A stretch of DNA of 39,445 nt from Flavobacteriales bacterium (GTDB taxonomy: Bacteria; Bacteroidota; Bacteroidia; Flavobacteriales_D; Crocinitomicaceae). Where the stretch lies: positions 1 to 39,445 of the forward strand of contig VEQH01000041.1 of the NCBI GenBank assembly GCA_018883325.1, given 5' to 3'. Of the stretch, positions 7,993-16,412 are shown piece after piece; the stretch's first letter is position 1, and every line of letters starts with the position of its first letter. The notes beneath the pieces are model-generated. The model saw only the letters and a program-made list of their open reading frames with translations. It made no database searches and was not told the origin of the DNA. The translations under genes and the position numbers were made by a program.

Positions 7993-8274
7993 ATGTTGAT
8001 ACCGAAAAAAATCCATTATTGTTCGCTCAGTAGAGACAAAATGCCAGCAGAAACTATTAAATGTATTGATAGTTGGAAAGATAAAATGCCAGAGTATGAA
8101 CTTGTTTTATGGGATAAAAACAGTTTTGATATTACTTATGTTCCATTTGTTGAAGAAGCCTGTAAAGTTAAAAAGAGGGCTTTTGCAGGGCATTATATTA
8201 GAATGTATGCGATACAAACAGAAGGCGATATTTATCTAGACACCGATGTCTATGCTGTGAAAAAGTTTTTTTGA
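7993..8274 (+). pseudogene. Truncated Och1-like glycosyltransferase (DXD) fragment
   Basis: The 93-aa product is the N-terminal part of a sugar-transferase family protein (Gly_transf_sug type). It has IPKKIHYCSLS at the start, a WKDKMPEYELVLWDKNSF segment, and the nucleotide-sugar-binding DXD region GDIYLDTDVYAVK (about residues 77-89). Complete members run to roughly 230-300 residues. This one stops just after the DXD motif, 12 bases before the TACGTAG dyad at 8287. It lacks the C-terminal half and is probably inactive. Its end lies at the edge of the repeated promoter module, which may have replaced the rest of the gene. Confidence 0.7.
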
Positions 8275-8286
8275 CTCAATTATTTG

Positions 8287-8440
8287 TACGTAGTTCTACG
8301 TATTTTCGGTTGTATAACTACCTGTTTTTTAATGTGTAATGAGTGTTAACTATCAGTAAATCTGGTTTTTATTTAAATTAATAGATGATTTTTAAAAAAT
8401 AAAAATGAATTCCTAATTATAAATTAAACCAACTTAGTAA
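8287..8440 (+). promoter_or_regulatory. TACGTAG promoter module, copy 1
   Basis: It starts with the perfect dyad TACGTAGTTCTACGTA (8287-8302). Downstream it is more diverged from the other copies and keeps only an AT-rich TTGTATAACTACC stretch and a TTAATAGATGATTTTT box. It precedes the polymorphic toxin gene, whose ATG is 184 bases after the dyad. The dyad suggests a dimeric transcription factor site. Confidence 0.6.
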
Positions 8441-8470
8441 CAGTTTTAATTCTTCTTGATTTTTGTTAAA

Positions 8471-11400
8471 ATGGGTATTACAGGACATCGAATTTATGCT
8501 TACAAACATCCTTTGAACGAAGAGGAAGAAGACAGATTTTATAACCCTTTTCAAAACTCAAAAAAAAAGAAAGCTAAGGATAAAGAAAAAGAGAATTTAG
8601 AAAAAGATAACCTAGGAGATGGCAAACAGTACATTTCTTTTATAGCCCCCGAAAAAATAGAGGAAGGCGATCCTGAAGAAAAGGCTTTAAGGTACTTCGA
8701 TAGTCAAATTTTAGGATTAAATCCGTTCGATTATAGAATGGAAAGAGTTTTAGCTGAATTTAATTGGTCTTTTAAGTACGATGAACAGTTAATTAACAAA
8801 CCACGAGACATTCTTTTAATCAATTCAACTTTTATAAAACTTCTTGACACAGCTTACATTCAATTTGAGAACGCTCCTAGATTGCGCAATAATGAAAATT
8901 TTTTAAAAACAGGAAAACCATTTTCTGAAGAGACAAGAGCCAAACTCATTCAATTAGCACAAATTTATAGCCTTTTAAGTACAACAGATGTACTTTACTT
9001 TGATTATTGGGCTAGGATCAAGTCAAGTGTTAAATACGATTTCAATGATGTACGAATTGATAAGCTTGACGAACATCTCGATTTATTAAAAAAATTCCTA
9101 AACAATAAACTAGAGATTCTTAATTTTCTAGTGAATAATGGTTATCCTAGCTATTTATATTCAGAGTCAAGTAAAAAGAATAGAGCAGCCAAACTCAAAT
9201 TCTTCTCTGAGAACATAAACGAAATACCAAAATGGCTGTTTAGTAAATACATCAATTTCAGCACGGATTATCCTTTGGAAAAGTTCGGGAATTTCACCAA
9301 AGTTCTTGATATCCTTAATAGTAAGAAGAAAGAATCAGTTGGTACATACATCGATGTCAACTTAGGGACATCCTTAGAGCAAAATGAATTAGTAGATCTT
9401 GAAAAATTGTTCAACGAAAACGGTTATTCCATCGTTGATATTTTGGCCTTTTACAATTCATTTACTGAAAATACGTACTTCAAAACGCAGCATTATCTTT
9501 TAAAGAGTAGAAATATATTAATTAAAGAAAATGAAAAATATCAAAAACAAGAAGAATTTGATAAACTATTCAAATTCTTAGAAAAAACTTATAATCAAGA
9601 TTTTGATGAAGCAAATGAGTTAAGAGTTAATGTGGTAATTAGAACCATTAAAAAGTTTAATAAAAGTGTAAAACAAAAGATACCTAAAGATTCAATTCTT
9701 CAGCAATTGATCGAATGTAGTCATGACAAAGAAAAAATTCAGAAATTTGTTCAAAATAATAATGCAAATGCGATAGATGATGCATTGGTTCTTCTAATTT
9801 TCTTGAAAAAATTGGTAGATAATCCAAAGGATACTATGTTTCAATTGGAAACATTTAACCAGACTCAATCAAAAATTTTTAATGAATTATATTCTTTAGA
9901 ACCAGATTTAGAAAAAGCCAATCAAATTGATAAAAAGGCTAAATGGCAAATTGTAAAAAATCATGCGGAGGATTTCCCAATATTAGCTGATATTCATTAC
10001 GATTACAGGAAATTGAATAAAAATAATAAAAGTGATTTTAAGGCATTTATTATCGACCATATCCAAAATAAACTTCAAAGCAATTCTTATCTTAAAAACG
10101 AATTAAATGATGATCCAGAACTGATTTGGAAACTTCCTATGATGTTAGAAGTTACAAAATCCGAAAATGGCATTTATCCAACTTCCAACTCATTTCAACT
10201 CATAGATGCAAAACTTGAAAACCTAGCAAATCAAGAGTTTTGGAAAAACATTGAACTTGCTGCCTTAAGTATAGGTTTAGGTGTGGCAGGATTTTTCACT
10301 GCAGGAACAACCTGGCTGGGTATTGGTGCGCTGGGAGGAAGCGTTTTAATTAGTGGCTATGAAGTAGATCGAACCATTGAAGAATATCAATTCATAGATA
10401 ATGCAAGAAACACTTCTCTAACAGCTGCTTACGACATTAGCAAACGTGAACCAGAATTGTGGCCTGTAATTTTAAGTTTTGCAGGCATGTTGATAGATGC
10501 CGGTGTTTTCCTGCAATCGGTTAACAAATTCTTCTCACCTGCAGGCAAACTTATGCAAGCTTCGACAGAGGTATTTGAGTTTACAGAGGAAGTTACAGCC
10601 AAATTTCTAACCCAACTTCGAAAAATCGAAGCGAACTTAGATAATCCAGCTGTTTTTAGGGCTTCAACTGAGAAATTATACAAGCTTATCGGTAAAGGAA
10701 GATTAGCAGGAAACCCAGACTTTGAAACATTTTTAAAAAATTTACAAGATCTATTAAAAGTTGCAAAACCTTCCACAGCAGTAACAACTAAAATTAGTTT
10801 ATTACTCACACAAGCACGCATTTTTGGCGATGATTTTGTGGAGTTGATGGATGGTTTTGCGGGTTATGGTTTGAGAAATTTCTTTTCAAAAAACGAAAAA
10901 GTAGCTACTCGAATGCTACGAGCATTAGCTGGAAAACCAAAAGTAATTTTTCAGTACTCTTTAGAAATGATGTTCGATGAAAAATTCCTTGCTTCTATTG
11001 AGAAAATTGCTTCAAAAATTGATTCAGACGAATTGTTTGAGCGTTGCCTCATCTATCTTAGCAATGTAGAACGAACTGGTTTAGCTGATTTGAGCAAAAC
11101 ACTTTCGAAATTAGATGAAGCCGGTGATGTTGGTGAAGAATTAGTAGAAGAGATCATTGTCAACCCTAAGATTCGGAGAATTTTCAATTCAATGGACGAC
11201 CCAAAAGAACTAGTTGATTTATGGCATAATTATTACAAAACTAAGCCAACCCAATCTTTCTCGGAATATGTAAGCTTACAGTTGAAAACAAGAGGGAAAA
11301 ATGCTAAATTTGGAGGACGTTATTTGGAGGAGGGGGAGAATGTTGAACAAAGTTGGAAAACAATTCAAAAAATAACAAATAAATACCCATTAGAAGGCAT

Positions 11401-11776
11401 GCCATCTGATGGTCAGTTTTGGGGTGTAGCAGAAATTGAAAATGGGGTAATCAAGCAAATATCTAATAAAGGAAATACTTTTAATAATGTTGATTTTGTT
11501 GTAACAACAAGTGGGGAATTAATAATTGGGAAAAAGCATCATTATTTAGGTAAAGCAATTGAAGTTGAAGCAGCTGGAACAATTAAAATAGTTAAAGGTA
11601 AAATAAAGAAAATTACAAATTCATCTGGACATTATTTCCCAAGTATAGAAGAAACAAATAAATTTCCTGAGATATTTAGACAGCTTGGATTAAATACAAA
11701 GGGTGCTTCGTTAGAAATAATATATTTAGATGATGCTGGAAATCTAAAAACTGAAATAAAAATTATATCAGAATAA
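8471..11776 (+). CDS. Polymorphic toxin with variable C-terminal tip
   Basis: I chose the ATG at 8471 (MGITGHRIYAYKHP) over a TTG 15 bases upstream, giving 1101 residues. There is no signal peptide. The N-terminus has a Lys-rich segment (about 30-50), and a long helical body follows. A Gly/Ala-rich hydrophobic hairpin (GLGVAGFFTAGTTWLGIGAL) lies near residue 605, with another hydrophobic stretch near 670. The segment encoded by 10888-11288 recurs at 12427-12827, and the two sequences separate right after SFSEYVSLQLK. From there about 162 residues form a distinct tip with the motif SGHYFPS, common in C-terminal toxin modules. A core shared between copies with swapped tips, plus a small gene 2 bases downstream, is the classic polymorphic-toxin layout. 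The toxic activity and export route are not evident. Confidence 0.7.
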   Translation: MGITGHRIYAYKHPLNEEEEDRFYNPFQNSKKKKAKDKEKENLEKDNLGDGKQYISFIAPEKIEEGDPEEKALRYFDSQILGLNPFDYRMERVLAEFNWSFKYDEQLINKPRDILLINSTFIKLLDTAYIQFENAPRLRNNENFLKTGKPFSEETRAKLIQLAQIYSLLSTTDVLYFDYWARIKSSVKYDFNDVRIDKLDEHLDLLKKFLNNKLEILNFLVNNGYPSYLYSESSKKNRAAKLKFFSENINEIPKWLFSKYINFSTDYPLEKFGNFTKVLDILNSKKKESVGTYIDVNLGTSLEQNELVDLEKLFNENGYSIVDILAFYNSFTENTYFKTQHYLLKSRNILIKENEKYQKQEEFDKLFKFLEKTYNQDFDEANELRVNVVIRTIKKFNKSVKQKIPKDSILQQLIECSHDKEKIQKFVQNNNANAIDDALVLLIFLKKLVDNPKDTMFQLETFNQTQSKIFNELYSLEPDLEKANQIDKKAKWQIVKNHAEDFPILADIHYDYRKLNKNNKSDFKAFIIDHIQNKLQSNSYLKNELNDDPELIWKLPMMLEVTKSENGIYPTSNSFQLIDAKLENLANQEFWKNIELAALSIGLGVAGFFTAGTTWLGIGALGGSVLISGYEVDRTIEEYQFIDNARNTSLTAAYDISKREPELWPVILSFAGMLIDAGVFLQSVNKFFSPAGKLMQASTEVFEFTEEVTAKFLTQLRKIEANLDNPAVFRASTEKLYKLIGKGRLAGNPDFETFLKNLQDLLKVAKPSTAVTTKISLLLTQARIFGDDFVELMDGFAGYGLRNFFSKNEKVATRMLRALAGKPKVIFQYSLEMMFDEKFLASIEKIASKIDSDELFERCLIYLSNVERTGLADLSKTLSKLDEAGDVGEELVEEIIVNPKIRRIFNSMDDPKELVDLWHNYYKTKPTQSFSEYVSLQLKTRGKNAKFGGRYLEEGENVEQSWKTIQKITNKYPLEGMPSDGQFWGVAEIENGVIKQISNKGNTFNNVDFVVTTSGELIIGKKHHYLGKAIEVEAAGTIKIVKGKIKKITNSSGHYFPSIEETNKFPEIFRQLGLNTKGASLEIIYLDDAGNLKTEIKIISE

Positions 11777-11778
11777 TT

Positions 11779-12372
11779 ATGAATGAAATTGAATTAGCAA
11801 AGTATATTTATGATTCTGCACCTTTAAATAATGATAGAAATCTTAATGAAATAAAGGAGAAAATAGAATCACTTTCAATTAGTCAAAGATTAAATTTTTT
11901 AGTTTTTTCTTTTCAAAACTATGATATCAACCATAATAAAGAACTATGTTTAGCTCATACTAATTTATGGAACAACTTTGATGAAATTCATTGGAAAAAA
12001 ATGATTTTAGAAATGTTTCAAAGAAAACTAAAATTTGAAGAAAGAGATTTGAAGGACATAAATACTGGGCTTTATTTTAGTGTCTTTTTGTTAAATGAAA
12101 TTATTGGAGTATCTCCTTTTGATTATATTTTTAAAGATTCTAGTATAAATGAAATAGAAAAGGAATACTTTGTTAACTATTTAAAGTTTTATGGTGAAGT
12201 CTTTTTAAATTACAATGAAAGAGAATTAATTGGAGATATTGTTGATTTTTATGACTTAAATGCATTTATTGATATCGTAAAAATGAAAGAAAATCTTTTA
12301 GAAAATTCAATTTTTGAGCAAAAAATCAGTTATTCTGACTTAGTAATTCGTTACCTATCTGAATATGAATAA
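11779..12372 (+). CDS. Candidate immunity protein
   Basis: The 197-aa protein is acidic, predicted mostly helical, and has no signal peptide or membrane segment. I recognise no family. It begins two bases after the toxin stop and is followed by the orphan toxin tip. Position is the whole case for immunity: in polymorphic toxin loci the gene directly after the C-terminal tip nearly always encodes the cognate neutralising protein. Its low GC content fits a recently exchanged tip/immunity unit. Confidence 0.6.
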   Translation: MNEIELAKYIYDSAPLNNDRNLNEIKEKIESLSISQRLNFLVFSFQNYDINHNKELCLAHTNLWNNFDEIHWKKMILEMFQRKLKFEERDLKDINTGLYFSVFLLNEIIGVSPFDYIFKDSSINEIEKEYFVNYLKFYGEVFLNYNERELIGDIVDFYDLNAFIDIVKMKENLLENSIFEQKISYSDLVIRYLSEYE

Positions 12373-12406
12373 TTGAATTTTTTTTAACTTTTATTCCTTT
12401 TTTTCA

Positions 12407-13168
12407 TTGGGTTGCAAAAATTCAACAAAAAACGAAAAAGTTACCATTCGTTTGATAAGTGCATTGGCAGGAAAACCAAAAGTAATTTTTCAGTACTCTT
12501 TAGAAATGATGTTCGATGAAAAATTCCTTGCTTCTATTGAGAAAATTGCTGCAAAAATTGATTCAGACGAGTTGTTTGAGCGTTGCCTCATCTATCTTAG
12601 AAATGTAGAACGAACTGGTTTAGCTGATTTGAGCAAAACACTCTCGAAATTAGATGAAGCTGGTAAAGTTGGTGAAGAATTAGTAGAAGAAATCATTGTC
12701 AACCCTAAGATTCGGAGATTATTTAATTCAATGGACGACCCAGAAGAATTGGTTGATTTATGGCATAATTATTACAAAACTAAGCCAACCCAATCTTTCT
12801 CGGAATATGTAAGCTTACAGTTGAAAATTGGTGAAAATGTAGCCATTCTTACAAAGTTTCCCGATTTTTTAAGTTGGTCAACATTACAAAAAAACCTTGC
12901 GATTATAAAAGATGCTGATTCTTCGTTGTTTAATTTAATTAATAATAGTAATTTTCTATCGAAAAACAAGGAACTCCAAGAGGCATTGAACACACATTTA
13001 AACATGGACTTGATTGGAAGTACTAAAATGCTTCAGAATGCCCGTGCAAAGGTCATGAAAAAGTTGAACCAGGTTTTGGGTGAAAATCTAAATAACGTGG
13101 ATGAATTACTTGAAGTGTTACAAAATGTGAAAAACCCAGCGTCTTATGGAAGCATTGGATTATTTTAG
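12407..13168 (+). pseudogene. Orphan toxin-tip fragment (duplicate of toxin core with a new C-terminus)
   Basis: The open frame begins at a TTG with no plausible ribosome site. Positions 12427-12827 repeat 10888-11288 without gaps at high identity (shared KPKVIFQYSLEMMFDEKFL, DELFERCLIYL and SFSEYVSLQLK). After SLQLK the sequence is unrelated to the first tip: about 113 residues containing FLSWSTLQKNLAIIKDADSS and ending KNPASYGSIGLF. It lacks the first roughly 800 residues of the toxin, so it is not an independent toxin. Such orphan modules are known at Rhs and CdiA loci, where recombination through the shared core swaps tips. Whether it is expressed is unknown. Confidence 0.7.
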
Positions 13169-13213
13169 CACGATTAATTACCAATAATTCCCTAAGTTTT
13201 GTATTTGTTTTTG

Positions 13214-13384
13214 TAAGTATAACTACGTATAATAACTGGGAATTTTACCTATTATTTTGATGATTTATTTAATTATATACTTAATTATTAAGTGTTTAAG
13301 TGTGGGTCTATTCAATGGTTATTTTGAAAAAAATATCTTTCAAATTTTAGTCATCTAATTTTACAGTTTCAATATGTAAGTAAA
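13214..13384 (+). promoter_or_regulatory. TACGTAG promoter module, copy 2 (degenerate)
   Basis: TAAGTATAACTACGTA at 13214-13229 matches the dyad consensus at 12 of 16 positions, with the right half-site intact. The next bases are AT-rich, ending in TAGTCATCTAATTTTACAG before the small gene at 13385, 171 bases after the dyad. The spacing fits the other copies. The weak left half-site means it could be inactive. Confidence 0.4.
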
Positions 13385-13525
13385 ATGAATGTAGATGCAA
13401 TTAAACCTGGACCAAAACCCAAAAAAGATGATGGTGGACTTGACCAAAGAAGACGCGTTTCGCCTCCAAATGTTCCAAAATACAATCCACCACTAAAGCC
13501 ACACAAGCCTAAAGATAATTCCTAA
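13385..13525 (+). CDS. Small Pro/Lys-rich protein (46 aa)
   Basis: A 46-codon frame opens with ATG at 13385 and reads MNVDAIKPGPKPKKDD, then RRRVSPPNVPKY and NPPLKPHKPKDNS before TAA. The strong Pro/Lys bias and absence of hydrophobic core suggest an unfolded tail or linker-type peptide. It lies 12 bases before the P-loop gene and after a dyad copy, so the two are probably co-transcribed. I do not recognise a family. It is supported by position and frame, not by homology. Confidence 0.45.
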   Translation: MNVDAIKPGPKPKKDDGGLDQRRRVSPPNVPKYNPPLKPHKPKDNS

Positions 13526-13537
13526 AAATAAAACTAA

Positions 13538-13990
13538 ATGCAGAAAAAAATCATTTGTATTTCCAATTCGGGAGAAAAAGGAAAAACAGAATCTTTGCGA
13601 AATCTTGCTACAATTTTAATTAACAATCAAAACATAACTTGCATAAAACCTGAAAATAGAATTTTAGCAACAAACGGTGATTTTAGAGCTGTATTTGAAA
13701 TTGATGGAATTATAATAGGCATTGAAAGTCAAGGAGATCCTAATACAGGTTTAAAAAATAGATTGACTAAACTATTCAATGATTACAATTGCCAAATCAT
13801 TGTTTGTGCTTCTAGAACGAAAGGGGATACTGTTCATGACGTTGAATCCTTTGCAAAATCAAATGAATTTCAAATTATTTGGTCTTCAACCTATGAAACT
13901 ACTCAGACTAGTTTACAAATACCTTTAAATCAACAAAAAGGCCAACACTTGAAACTATTAATAGATATGCTAATTGAACAAATGAAATAA
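13538..13990 (+). CDS. Small P-loop-like protein, unknown role
   Basis: The 150-aa protein starts with a beta strand and a Walker A-like loop, IICISNSGEKGKTES (GKT at 15-17). The first loop residue is Asn rather than Gly or Ala. A strand with an acidic end (IDGIIIGIESQGDP, about 49-62) could serve as Walker B. A third strand is IIVCASRTKGD. The size is well below usual ParA or dethiobiotin-synthase-like NTPases, so it is a minimal P-loop domain. It follows the 46-aa gene by 12 bases. It could be the immunity or accessory partner of the orphan tip upstream, but nothing in the sequence proves this. Confidence 0.55.
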   Translation: MQKKIICISNSGEKGKTESLRNLATILINNQNITCIKPENRILATNGDFRAVFEIDGIIIGIESQGDPNTGLKNRLTKLFNDYNCQIIVCASRTKGDTVHDVESFAKSNEFQIIWSSTYETTQTSLQIPLNQQKGQHLKLLIDMLIEQMK

Positions 13991-14088
13991 GGATTTAAGC
14001 TATTCAAATTTCCTTTTCAATCTTTTGAAGTTTTAGTTTTCTGTAGAAGATTAATACAAACTGAAGTTTTTTTTGACATAATTTTTTG

Positions 14089-14245
14089 TACGTAGTTCTA
14101 CGTATATTTAAGTTGAAATATACCCAAAAAATATCACGGTATTTCTATTTAAGTGTTGATTATCAAATAAATATGTGAATTATCGTTTGGTTCGCTATGT
14201 ATAAAAAAAATATTTTTGTTTTTACTTTCTTACATTTATCCAAAT
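14089..14245 (+). promoter_or_regulatory. TACGTAG promoter module, copy 3
   Basis: It opens with the perfect dyad TACGTAGTTCTACGTA (14089-14104). Shared blocks with copy 4 follow: AAGTTGAAATATACCC, a GTTGATT block, and AAAAAAATATTT leading to TTTTTACTTTCTTACATTTATCCAAAT. The closing ATTTAT box is 149 bases from the dyad. Where copy 4 goes on to a gene, this copy is followed by a cassette-type junction (TTAGCACC at about 14252) and then AbiH. Confidence 0.7.
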
Positions 14246-14249
14246 AGAA

Positions 14250-14280
14250 ATTAGCACCATATTATAGTATGTGTTATACG
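14250..14280 (+). repeat. Cassette junction upstream of abiH
   Basis: AAATTAGCACCATATTATAGTATGTGTTATACGC includes a right-end-like core GTTATACG (14272-14279). It is followed by an AC-rich leader (AAAAAACCGACACAACGACA) running into the AbiH start. Positions 121-165 at the window's left end are closely similar. No matching left half of a palindrome precedes it, so only the downstream part of a junction is present. Confidence 0.5.
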
Positions 14281-14322
14281 CAAGTATAAAAAACCGACAC
14301 AACGACAATTTAACATTAGACA

Positions 14323-15207
14323 ATGAGCAACAAACGACTTTATATTATAGGAAATGGTTTTGACATTTTTCACGGTGTAAAATCAAGATACAGCGACTTC
14401 AAAGACTATGTTGAAAAAAACGACAACGACTTATTTGAAGCACTTGAAGAATATTTTAACACTGATGAGCTTTGGTCTGACTTTGAAGAAACACTTGCTT
14501 ACATCGACACAGACAAAATAGTTGATGACGCTTCGGACTTTCTTGTTTCGTACGGGGCAGATGATTGGAGTGATGCATATCATCACGACTACCAATACGA
14601 AGTTCAAAGAGCAATTAATGTAGTAACAGTAGCACTTAAAGAACATTTTACTAAATGGATTTTAAGCCTTGACATTCCTAATAAAGTTAAACTAAAACTT
14701 CCAGCAGCTTCTCTTTATCTCACATTCAACTACACAGACATATTAGAGCGAAATTACAAAATATCACCATCTAAAATTATTTACATACACAACAAAGCTA
14801 TTAACGAGTCATCAACTTTGATTTTGGGACATAGTAGGCAACCAACACCCGACAACTCCTTCGACAATGAAGTTGATTGGGAAGACCAAGATGTTCGTGT
14901 TTCGGAAGGTAATAGAATTTTAGACAACTATTTTGAAGAAACCTACAAGAATACAGACACGATTATTAAAGAAAAACAATCTTTTTTTGGACAGTTAAGT
15001 AACATCGAAGAAGTCTTTGTTCTTGGACATTCAATATCACCAGTTGACATAAAGTATTTTCAAACTGTTTTTAATACTGTTTCCAAAAACGCTACTTGGA
15101 CAGTTTCTTATTACAGTGACGACCAAAAAGACAAACTAACTGAAACACTTATTTCAATTGGAGTCACGGTAAACAAAATAAATCTTGTAAAACTGATAGA
15201 TTTATGA
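14323..15207 (+). CDS. abiH: AbiH-family abortive infection protein
   Basis: The 294-aa protein has the AbiH hallmark at its start: LYIIGNGFDIFHGVKSRYSDF (residues 5-25), a nucleotide-binding-like loop. Further family features are the HNKAI and LILGHSR segments in the middle and VFVLGHSISPVDIKYF near residue 235. AbiH was first found as an abortive infection protein against lactococcal phages; its reaction is not established. The length is typical. It is a single-gene unit, with a cassette junction 43 bases upstream and palindrome F starting seven bases after the stop. The AC-rich leader without Shine-Dalgarno matches the other cassettes. Confidence 0.85.
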   Translation: MSNKRLYIIGNGFDIFHGVKSRYSDFKDYVEKNDNDLFEALEEYFNTDELWSDFEETLAYIDTDKIVDDASDFLVSYGADDWSDAYHHDYQYEVQRAINVVTVALKEHFTKWILSLDIPNKVKLKLPAASLYLTFNYTDILERNYKISPSKIIYIHNKAINESSTLILGHSRQPTPDNSFDNEVDWEDQDVRVSEGNRILDNYFEETYKNTDTIIKEKQSFFGQLSNIEEVFVLGHSISPVDIKYFQTVFNTVSKNATWTVSYYSDDQKDKLTETLISIGVTVNKINLVKLIDL

Positions 15208-15213
15208 GAAAAA

Positions 15214-15350
15214 CTGGCTATACATGGGTTTGGCAAAAGTGGTGGTTCAGTGCTCTGCAGACACATTTGTGGTTAATCAAAGTTTGGTATCCCTCATCAA
15301 TATTTGTGGTGAAAATTGCAGTCTTCGTCAATCCCGAAACCGTTATGCAA
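15214..15350 (+). repeat. attC-like imperfect palindrome F
   Basis: The left arm CTGGCTATACATGGGTTTGG pairs imperfectly with the right arm, whose reverse complement reads GCATAACGGTTTCGGG. An inner stem pairs GACACATTTGTGG with CACCACAAATATTG. The central GGTGGTTCAGTGC matches the same position in palindromes B and G. The right end is CCGTTATGC. It fills the whole gap between abiH and the leader of the next gene. Confidence 0.6.
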
Positions 15351-15369
15351 AATATTAAAAAAATACAAC

Positions 15370-16218
15370 ATGGCTAAAACTATAGAAAAACCAAATAACA
15401 AAACATGTTTCATCATTTCTCCCTTAGGTAATGATGATTCTGAAACAAGAAGAAAAGCTGACGGTTTGATTAATTCTGTAATCAAACCAATTCTTACTAC
15501 GGCCGGATACAAAGTAATTGCTCCTCATGAAATAGATACACCTGGCTCTATTACGAGACAAGTTATTCAACATTTATTAGAAGATGAAATTGTAATTGCA
15601 AATCTGACAGAACTTAATCCAAATGTTATGTACGAATTGGCTGTTAGACACTCAAAAAGACTTCCTGTTATTTGCCTAGTTGAAAAAGGAACCAAACTCC
15701 CTTTTGATATTGCAACAGAACGCACAATTTTCTATGAAAATGATATGGCAGGTGTTGAAATTTTGAAACCCAAATTGACTAAGGCTATAAAAGAAGCAAT
15801 TGAAGAAAAAGAGCCAGACAATCCAATATATAGAGTAGTAAGTGATAGTATAATGAGGGAGGTTGCTGCAAAAGATGACGCACAGTCATATATTCTAAAC
15901 AGACTTGATGAAATTACGTTTCAAATTAATCGACTTAGATATTCAAATGATGAATCTCCCAGAAGACAAAGAACTAACAGAAATCTAAAATTAACTGCAT
16001 CCAAAAATGGTGAAATATTAAGCCAAGATAAAATCTTAGATGAAATTCTCACGAAAACAAAAGCTGAAATAATGTCAATTAAATTCGAACCTGAATCAAA
16101 GGATGAGACAAAATTGACACTGGAATTTGAAGTACTAGGAGGAAGAAGAGATGCTGAAAACATTATTGACAGCTTCATTGAGCAAGGTTATAAGTTGGAC
16201 AATGTAGTAGTAAACTAA
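15370..16218 (+). CDS. Nucleoside 2-deoxyribosyltransferase/TIR-like protein
   Basis: I place the start at ATG 15370 (MAKTIEKPNN), because upstream in-frame starts lie inside palindrome F. The 282-aa product begins with a Rossmann-like domain. Its features are CFIISPLG (13-20), a helix, VIAPHEID (49-56), and DEIVIANLTELNPNVMYELAVRH (72-94), whose Glu89 sits where deoxyribosyltransferase and TIR-like NADases keep the catalytic glutamate. The rest (about 140-282) is helical with a beta-rich end and no known domain. Family knowledge allows N-glycosidic cleavage of a nucleotide, perhaps NAD+, as in several defence effectors. The single-gene cassette context fits. The substrate is not known. Confidence 0.7.
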   Translation: MAKTIEKPNNKTCFIISPLGNDDSETRRKADGLINSVIKPILTTAGYKVIAPHEIDTPGSITRQVIQHLLEDEIVIANLTELNPNVMYELAVRHSKRLPVICLVEKGTKLPFDIATERTIFYENDMAGVEILKPKLTKAIKEAIEEKEPDNPIYRVVSDSIMREVAAKDDAQSYILNRLDEITFQINRLRYSNDESPRRQRTNRNLKLTASKNGEILSQDKILDEILTKTKAEIMSIKFEPESKDETKLTLEFEVLGGRRDAENIIDSFIEQGYKLDNVVVN

Positions 16219-16221
16219 AAA

Positions 16222-16358
16222 CATCGCATAACAGCACCAACCCAAAAGTCGCGTTTCAGTGTTTAAATCAAACTTTGTGCTTCTATCAAATGTATTGCTG
16301 GCAGACAGTTTTCGTCTCCGAAATCGCCAACTTCTTTTAGCTGCAAAACGTAATTGCA
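16222..16358 (+). repeat. attC-like imperfect palindrome G
   Basis: The left arm CGCATAACAGCACCAACCCAAAAG pairs loosely with the right arm (16325-16358), whose reverse complement reads GCAATTACGTTTTGCAGC..AAAAGAAG. The central GCGTTTCAGTGTTT matches the same place in B and F. The right core is CGTAATTGC, more diverged than in the others. It begins four bases after the preceding stop. The pairing is weaker than in A, B and H. Confidence 0.5.
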
Positions 16359-16412
16359 TTTTTTAACAGACCCTAAACTCGACAAAATACATTTAACGAA
16401 ACGACATAAAAT

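Noticed and set aside
10429..10821. 130-codon minus-strand ORF inside the polymorphic toxin gene
   Set aside because: It lies fully antisense to a strongly coding frame and has no family or start context of its own.
13538..13990. ParA partition protein
   Set aside because: It is only 150 residues, the P-loop has Asn in place of the first Gly/Ala, and no ParB or centromere repeats are nearby.
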